The translations under genes were made by a program, and so were the position numbers. The notes beneath the pieces are model-generated. The model was not told where the DNA came from. It was given only the letters and a program-made list of their open reading frames with translations, and did not search any database. DNA of 64,000 nt from Ceratothoa steindachneri (Eukaryota; Arthropoda; Malacostraca; Isopoda; Cymothoidae): the NCBI GenBank assembly GCA_963969495.1, contig OZ018321.1:66353035-66417034 (forward strand), written 5' to 3'. Of this stretch, positions 58,400-64,000 are shown in pieces; the first letter of the stretch is position 1; each line of letters begins with the position of its first letter.

Positions 58400-60555
58400 T
58401 CTTGGGTTCCTTAAAGGCAAGTTGCAATTATCTTTTCACGGGTATATTTTGTGAAAGGCTCTCGCGCCTTTATTATTCCTTTGTTTGTATGTATTGCAGT
58501 TGTTTTTCTGTTATTTGTGGTTCTAGTCTTTTCATTCGTCAGTAATTTCCCTTTTAGATGTATTGTTGTTCCGGGTTTATCCTCGTAAGTGGTGTCGATC
58601 TCCTAAAGATTCCTTTGTTTATCTCTCTGTAAATCTGGTAATGTATAATGTTCTCTTTTCTTCTTCGTTGAGTATTGTTTCCATTCTATTCCATATCTTG
58701 CCAGCCTTCTTCTGCAGTGTGGTGTTTAGCGTTTCAGGGTGATTTCCCAATGTAAGTCTCTTTGTCTTAGGTTTATCTTCTTCTACTGTTCCTTACAATT
58801 AGGATGCCACTTTTTTGCATTCTTTATAACCTCCTGTTATTGGTTTTGTGCAGTGTGTTGAGCGGTATTGATAGGTATAATAGTGTTGATTTGACAAGGG
58901 CTTTTTATTTCTTGATAGTGTTCTCTCTTTTCAGGCTTCTGAGTTTGAACATTTTGACCAGATTAGTCTTGGCCATGTTCACTCTTTCACTTACGTGCTT
59001 TCAAAAGCCGTGCCTCATAATGCTGAGTCTGATGAGTTTTCCCTTATTATGATAATGATATACAGTACCTCGTTATCCGCCATCACCCTAGAGGTTTTAT
59101 TCTGCCTTTTGGTATTATTAAGAATTTATCTGCATTTGTGAGGAGTTTCCATTTGCCTTCGAAGTTATTTATATTTTCTATGTGTGCTGATGTTATTTTG
59201 TTACTTTGGGAGCGTGCCTGTATGTGCTGTTGGAGATTATTTTGAGGTCATAGGCAAATTGTTTATATTTTGTTAGCTCGTAGGTTGATTAGGTTTAAAA
59301 TGTCTGTGGTGAAGATCTTGTACAGATTAGGACTCCAGCAGCATCTTTGCGGAATACCTTGGGGAATTTCGAATCCCGGTCCATCGAAACCTTTATCTGA
59401 GACATAGGCTGTGCGGTTCGTGATAGAATCACACAAGTATTTGGTCAGTATCGGTGGCCTTCCAACTTTTCTAACTCTAGATTTTAGTCCTATTCCAAAA
59501 CCTTATCAAATGCCTTTATAACGTCTAGTGCCTCCGTTTTTGCGCAACCCGTGCTGGTGTCGTGGTATTAAGGCATTATTCTCTAAGTGAACGTTTAACC
59601 TCTTGTAAATTATTATCTCAATGGGTTTAACTATTGTTTCTATTAACTTGATCGGCCTGTAGTTAATTGAAGAAGTAGCCCGCACTGTTTGACGGGGCGA
59701 AAAGCTAGACTATGTTATTTAGAAAGCTGTACGCTGCGCTAATTAGGTTTCACTTTGTTAGACACGATTCGCCAGGTGCTCTTTGCTTGGTCACCTTTAG
59801 ATCCCTAAGATTAGCCGGTTCAACGCCCTGGTCCACCAATGCCTATAGTGAGATGAATGATACAATGTAATTTCATCCAGGTGTTGATCTAATTCATCTA
59901 CTCTCTTTTGTCTTGTACTCTATCAAACTCATAGCGAGCGTTGGGTGAAATTTCAAACACTTTGTTCCAGTGATCTCGGAAAGCCGATTCTATTTCTTGC
60001 GGTTCTTCCGTGTCTACCCCAGTGTCTATGGCTGACTTTTGTCCTGGGCTTACTTTTTCATTTGTTAAGCTTATTTTCTTCCAAAATTTCTGTGATTTAT
60101 TTCCACGTCGATGTCTTCCACGAATTGGTTCAATCTTGCCTTTCATTGCCCTACTATTTTGTTATTATTTCACCTTTTATCTTGTGCAGGCGAGCTCTGT
60201 ATCCCTTTTGCAGTTCACTGCCTTCGCTGGTCTTCCTTTAATCTTTTTGAGATGTGCTTCCTTTCAGTTTTGACTGACGCTTTTATTATTTCATCCGAGC
60301 CCTTGTCAACTTACTTCAGTGTGGTTCTTTTAGGTCCGCTTGTTGGAACTTTGCCAGTTCTTTCGTGTATAGGTCTCAAGATTGCGCCCTTGTAGATCTT
60401 TCTTCGTGAGCCAGTTATTTGTATTGGGTCTCTAGTGGAGGGTCCTTTTTCTGCTAGATAATTAAAGCGGGTTCTGGTGTTGCTAGAACGATGTCAGATT
60501 TCGTCGCCTGCCTTTGACCCTAAAATGTTGGGAAGTCTGGACAAATTCTCACTAA
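58400..60555 (-). pseudogene. Jockey-like non-LTR RT and linker, decayed
   Basis: On the minus strand, downstream of the intact mariner: the linker is the 82-codon frame at 60146-59898 (FWKKISLTNEKVSPGQ, then IESAFRDHWNKVFEIS). RT blocks follow as INYRPIKLIETIVKPIEIII, then LENNALIPRHQHGLRK (59670-59570), GIPQRCCWSPNLYKIFTTDI (59350-59290) and a worn active-site region near 59250. The 3' part to 58400 has no preserved frame. Upstream endonuclease sequence lies beyond the mariner at 61.9-62.1 kb. Confidence 0.7.
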
Positions 60556-60557
60556 TA
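60556..60557. other. left TA target duplication of the intact mariner
   Basis: TA directly before the terminal repeat; the partner is at 61860-61861. Confidence 0.85.
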
Positions 60558-61859
60558 CGTAGGTGAGTCAAAAAGTTCTCAGACAAATGCCAGATTATTG
60601 AAATGTTCGATTTTGTACAAGTAAATACAGGGTCAAACACGACTTTCATGTTTTCTGAACAATTCCTACAAAATTCGTCATTCAATTTGTCGAGACTCTT
60701 TGTATTAGATGTGCTTCAAAAAGGTTACTTTTTTGAACCCATAAAATGGCAAATTTTGAGATAAGAGCGAAGATTAAATTCCTGACTAAACTTGATTGGA
60801 AGCCTGTTAAGATTATTGACGCTCTACAACAGGTTTATGGTGACTCTTCGCCATGTAGAGCGGTAGTTTACGACTGGATTAAGCGCTTCAAGGGGGGCAG
60901 AGAAGAAGTTGAAGATGATCCACGTGAAGGGAGACCCTCCACCTCCATTAACCCAGAAAATGTCGAGCTTGTGAGGAATCTAGTGGATAAAGATCGCCGT
61001 ATTACTATTGATGAAGTTGCCAATGCATGTGAAATCTCTCATGGCTCAGCATTTGGAATTCTAACTGAAAATCTTGGCCTGAGCAAGCTTTCAGCACGTT
61101 GGGTCCCAAAAGCGTTGCGAGAAGACCAGCTGAATCATAGGGCCAACCTTTCTTTGGCTATTTTGACCAAGATTGAAGCAAACGAGGATAGTTTTTTTGA
61201 GCGCCTCGTAACGGGAGATGAAACTTGGGTGTATCAGTTTGATCCTGAAAGTAAAAATCAATCAAAAGAGTGGCACCCAAGGGGGGCAGCAGGGCCTATC
61301 AAGTTCAAGACAGAGAGGTCCGTTAAGAAGATAATGGCTACAGTTTTGGGGGATTCGGAGGGAATTATTTTAATAGACTTCTTAGAAGGACAAAAAACTG
61401 TTACATCCAGCTATTACGAAGGAGTTTTAAGGAAGCTGAAAACTTCAATAGCCAAAAAACGACGAGGAAAGCTCCACAAGCAAATCTTGTTCCACCATGA
61501 CAATGCCCCTGCACATTCGTCCAAAGCTGTGAGATCTCAGCTACGGGAATTTCGATGGGAAACTCTTGCTCATCCCCCTTATAGCCCTGATTTAGCACCC
61601 TCTGACTTTTTTCTGTTTCCAAATTTAAAGGGACACCTAAAAGGAACCCGGTTTCAATCATTAGATGAAGCAAAAAAGCAGGTCATTACTTGGTGCCAGA
61701 GACAACCCCGTGAATTCTACAAAGATGGTCTTTACCGTTGGATTCATAGATTAAGAAAGTGTATAGATGTTAATGGAGCTTATGTAGAAAAATGATTACA
61801 GTATTATTACAAATAAAAATTTTATGCCATTTATCTGAGAACTTTTTGACTCCCCCTCG
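60558..61859 (+). mobile_element. complete mariner transposon
   Basis: A 1302-bp element with inverted ends: CGTAGGTGAGTCAAAAAGTT at the left and AACTTTTTGACTCCCCCTCG at the right, continuing to CTCAGA/TCTGAG. TA is duplicated on both sides. The terminal repeats differ at a few positions over about 30 bp. It contains one intact transposase gene and is inserted between the endonuclease and RT parts of a decayed Jockey-like element, so it is among the youngest insertions in the window. Confidence 0.95.
60746..61795 (+). CDS. mariner transposase, intact, 349 aa
   Basis: Cut-and-paste transposase acting at TA sites in the nucleus. The start ATG 60746 gives MANFEIRAKIKFL, the usual mariner beginning, about 190 bp inside the left terminal repeat, and the length is normal for the family (about 345-350 aa). 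Residues 1-110 hold two helix-turn-helix regions (CRAVVYDWIKRFKGG at 37-51; ITIDEVANACEISHGSAFGI at 86-105) joined by a Gly-Arg-Pro linker at 62-64. WVPKAL (119-124) matches the conserved WVPHEL motif. The catalytic domain has TGDETWVYQ (Asp158), HHDNAPAH (Asp252) and PPYSPDLAPSDFF (Asp287), giving DD34D spacing. No stop or frameshift is present, so it may be functional. Subfamily is not determined. Confidence 0.95.
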   Translation: MANFEIRAKIKFLTKLDWKPVKIIDALQQVYGDSSPCRAVVYDWIKRFKGGREEVEDDPREGRPSTSINPENVELVRNLVDKDRRITIDEVANACEISHGSAFGILTENLGLSKLSARWVPKALREDQLNHRANLSLAILTKIEANEDSFFERLVTGDETWVYQFDPESKNQSKEWHPRGAAGPIKFKTERSVKKIMATVLGDSEGIILIDFLEGQKTVTSSYYEGVLRKLKTSIAKKRRGKLHKQILFHHDNAPAHSSKAVRSQLREFRWETLAHPPYSPDLAPSDFFLFPNLKGHLKGTRFQSLDEAKKQVITWCQRQPREFYKDGLYRWIHRLRKCIDVNGAYVEK

Positions 61860-61861
61860 TA

Positions 61862-62960
61862 TATCCCTTTCTAGGTGCATGTCCATATTCCACCCGATGT
61901 TATTAATGTTTCTAGTGTATCCTATTGATCTATTAGACATTCATTTTTCTAATGAATACTGCTTGGTCCCTGCGGTCCGATAAGTATAAGAAGTTGTGGA
62001 GCGGCAGGAAGTCTCTCCTTGGGATCTGGTACCCCGTCATTATTATCAAGTTGCCTGCGGAGGTCTCAATCTTTACTGCTAGATAAATGACGTCGTGGTC
62101 CTGTAGCTTGCTAAATTTATGCATCTCATAGCCAATACTTCTCCGTCAAAATTGATTTCTCTCGTGGTCTTAGTTATAAATGTGTAGTAGAAATTTTTGC
62201 CTGCTATCTATCAGGGTTGATACTCAATTCGGTTTAGTGGTATAACTTCCGAATCTTCCCTTAAGTAAGAGTTACACAATGAGTGTCTCTTTTCATCCCA
62301 TCTAGCCACGTTTTGGCTGATTATTATCTTCCTTCTTCTTTGATTCATCTAGTTTAATTTGGTCTTCCACTCCACTTTAATGGTCTCTCGCTCGCGTGGC
62401 GATTTAGTCCTTTGGCTGATTTTCTCTTTGAATTCCTCTTTGTTTACTCTATAAAAAAGTTCTATCGGGATAGGTAGGTGCCTTCCAGTTTACATTTTAT
62501 GTACTTTCCTGACTGCATAGAGTCCTTCGTATTCGCATTATAAATGCCCTTCTTTAGTAACTGGATTATTTCCTTCGTATTATTCACTGGGTAGGGACTA
62601 TCCTCTTAAGTAGAATCTTAAATAGAATTCTTGCGTTTCGTCGCTTCTTTCCTGCTCGTAGTCGTTTGCTCGCTTTTTTCTACTTCCGCTTTTTCTATTA
62701 CTTATGCTGGAAATTTGCTGATAGTGAAGCCGGTGTTGGCTGATGGTGTATCCGTCTCCAAATTCTCTTCCTCTGGTTGTCTTCCTTCACAAAAGCCTTG
62801 GGTACGTTAGAGAGACTGTGTTTTCTGTTTCTGTCTTGGTCGGTAATTCTGTTCCTTGTGGTGGATTGTTTCGCTCCATTGTGAAGGTGTCTATTGCACA
62901 TTATGGAATTTCGCAGACAATGGGTCATCTTGAAACCACATAGGTTCTAGTGAATCTTTT
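61862..62960 (-). pseudogene. Jockey-like endonuclease and upstream part, decayed
   Basis: Continuation of the element at 58.4-60.55 kb on the far side of the mariner. The 63-codon frame 62124-61933 is the endonuclease middle: LQDHDVIYLAVKIETSAGNL, then ITGY-like MTGYQIPRRDFLPLHNFLY, then AVFIRKMNV, where intact enzymes read VGDLN(V/A). Further upstream (to about 62930) only scattered frames remain, possibly the RNA-binding first protein. Confidence 0.65.
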
Positions 62961-63765
62961 TAATAACAAACTAAAATTAGGACAGGAGAAAAGCCCGAAA
63001 ATCCAGAAAAATTGGTGAGGTTAAGATAATAGCATAACTAGACAACTGCTTTGCTTCAGGTCTAGCAGGCGATCCTGTTCTCCCAAACTTTTTTTGTTAT
63101 ATATATATTAAAATTATATTTGGAGATACTGTCTTTATATATCCATTGAATTGCAACTTGGCAAGCCATTAGTCTAAACCCGGTCAAACGTAATTCGCAC
63201 TCTTTATTAATCTCCCAGTCATAACTCATTCGGACTTTGGCCAGCTGTCTTGTTAATCATCATCCTTATCATTATCTGGAGGCAGATGAAGGGGGGGTTA
63301 ATTTTTGTTTGGGAGAACCCTTGTTCTTTTCAAGTTACCCTCCAAGGTTAAGTTGTTCAGTAACCAGTTTGCCAAGTTCGTTCAAGGATATCCAAAGGAA
63401 GTGGAACAAATTATTTTGGGAGGGATTGATCCTTCTCTTGTGGTGAACATTTTTTCCCAATTTTATTTTCGTTGTGTGTGGGTTTTTTTGGGGGGACGAC
63501 CTCCCTTATGACCCCCTACTAGTTCTTGTGCAGGATTAAAACCCTGTAATCAATGGTCACATAAAGATCAAGTTTTAAATTATTTTCTATGTTATTTTCT
63601 TTATTACGTGCTATCTGTGTGTAACAAAGTCTCCGTTAAGATTTTTAATACGGTCATCAGAGCTTCATAATTTTTTCCGTAAGTTCCTTGGGCGCACCGA
63701 GTAGCCAGACGTGCATTTACACCAAGACGTCCCCATTTGAGCGTTTCCGTCAATAAGGAGAGATC
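62961..63765. other. unassigned sequence, perhaps the 5' end of the next LTR element
   Basis: No gene recognised. A frame at 63237-63446 (+) lacks motifs. By analogy with the element at 14.1 kb, the LTR and leader of the gag that starts near 63770 should lie here, but with no second LTR in view the boundary cannot be set. Confidence 0.3.
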
Positions 63766-63769
63766 TTTG

Positions 63770-64000
63770 GGTTGTCAGACAAGGATCTAGTTGCATATTT
63801 CCAGGAGAAAGAAAGTAATGAAGTGGCAGTTAAAAGAGGTAAAAAACAGAGAGAAACTGAAGGAAGAAGAGAAAAATGAAATAGAGAAGCTGAAGAAAGA
63901 GAAAGAATTCGTCAGCATGAGCGTGAGCTTAACAGGAATCTTTTAGAGACCCTTTCTGTTAATTCAAGAAATGAATCCCCCCCAAAGCCCTTCTGTAAAG
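63770..64000 (+). pseudogene. gag N-terminus of a second Gypsy-type element, cut by the window edge
   Basis: One frame reads FGLSDKDLVAYFQEKESNEV then a Lys/Arg/Glu-rich coiled coil with EAEERERIRQHERELNRNLL. It matches the start LGLSGKDLLNYIQEEERNEL of the gag at 15.6 kb, so it is a related but distinct LTR element. An in-frame TGA near 63879 breaks it. The remainder lies outside the window. Confidence 0.65.

Noticed and set aside
1..64000. tRNA, rRNA or conserved host exons
   Set aside because: I saw no cloverleaf with A and B boxes, no rRNA core sequence and no exon set outside transposable elements; a covariance or profile search could still find weak ones.

Overview
The window looks like a gene-poor stretch of a large animal genome, most likely an arthropod and plausibly a crustacean. 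This is inference from the mix of repeats: Penelope-like elements with GIY-YIG domains, Jockey-type non-LTR elements, a Gypsy-type LTR element with a long coiled-coil gag, piggyBac, mariner and Tc1 elements, and many long (TA)n tracts. I recognise no host protein-coding gene, no rRNA or tRNA and nothing bacterial. Nearly every open frame that can be assigned belongs to a transposable element, and almost all are broken by stops and frameshifts. The one intact recognisable gene is a 349-codon mariner transposase at 60746-61795.

Layout. 0.6-2.5 kb and 4.6-5.9 kb hold two decayed non-LTR elements (+ strand). 6.2-6.7 kb is a Tc1/mariner N-terminal fragment and 7.2-7.5 kb a non-LTR scrap. 7.5-13.9 kb is mostly unassigned apart from two copies of a 112-bp palindrome-rich unit. 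14.1-19.0 kb is a Gypsy-type element with 1.04-kb LTRs and a 5-bp target duplication, lacking reverse transcriptase, and inserted into a mariner-like fragment. 19.2-21.1 kb holds a Penelope tail, a (TA)n tract, a Tc1 element and another (TA)n tract. 21.3-22.4 kb is a degenerate ~122-bp tandem array interrupted by a 412-bp MITE. 22.8-25.9 kb carries two Penelope fragments in opposite orientation and a non-LTR 3' end. 27.1-31.4 kb is a Jockey-like pol on the minus strand split by a Tc1 element. 34.55-35.3 kb is a 16-bp minisatellite. 36-42.4 kb has an inverted pair of ~0.8-kb repeats around a third Penelope fragment and a second Tc1 copy.

42.7-55.7 kb is the most informative part. A 3.7-kb piggyBac element sits in one copy of a ~1.4-kb repeat (R1), and an uninterrupted R1 copy at 54.4-55.7 kb serves as the empty site. 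Inside the piggyBac gene an intron is predicted, and it contains an inverted 371-bp copy of its own 3' end and exon 2. At 48.5-52.0 kb a 3.5-kb TIR element with a D-N-C-x-x-Q-N-K-N-W transposase-like protein (possibly Sola-type) is inserted, with an AATT duplication, into the frame of a second multicopy protein family. Removing it restores that frame. A dead mariner follows at 53.0-54.3 kb. 58.4-63 kb is another Jockey-like element on the minus strand, split by the intact mariner. The window ends in the gag start of a second Gypsy-type element.

The features do not form a pathway. They record layered insertions, several of which can be ordered in time: Gypsy after mariner-like, Tc1 after Jockey, mariner after Jockey, piggyBac after R1, MITE after tandem array, and the Sola-like element after the multicopy ORF.
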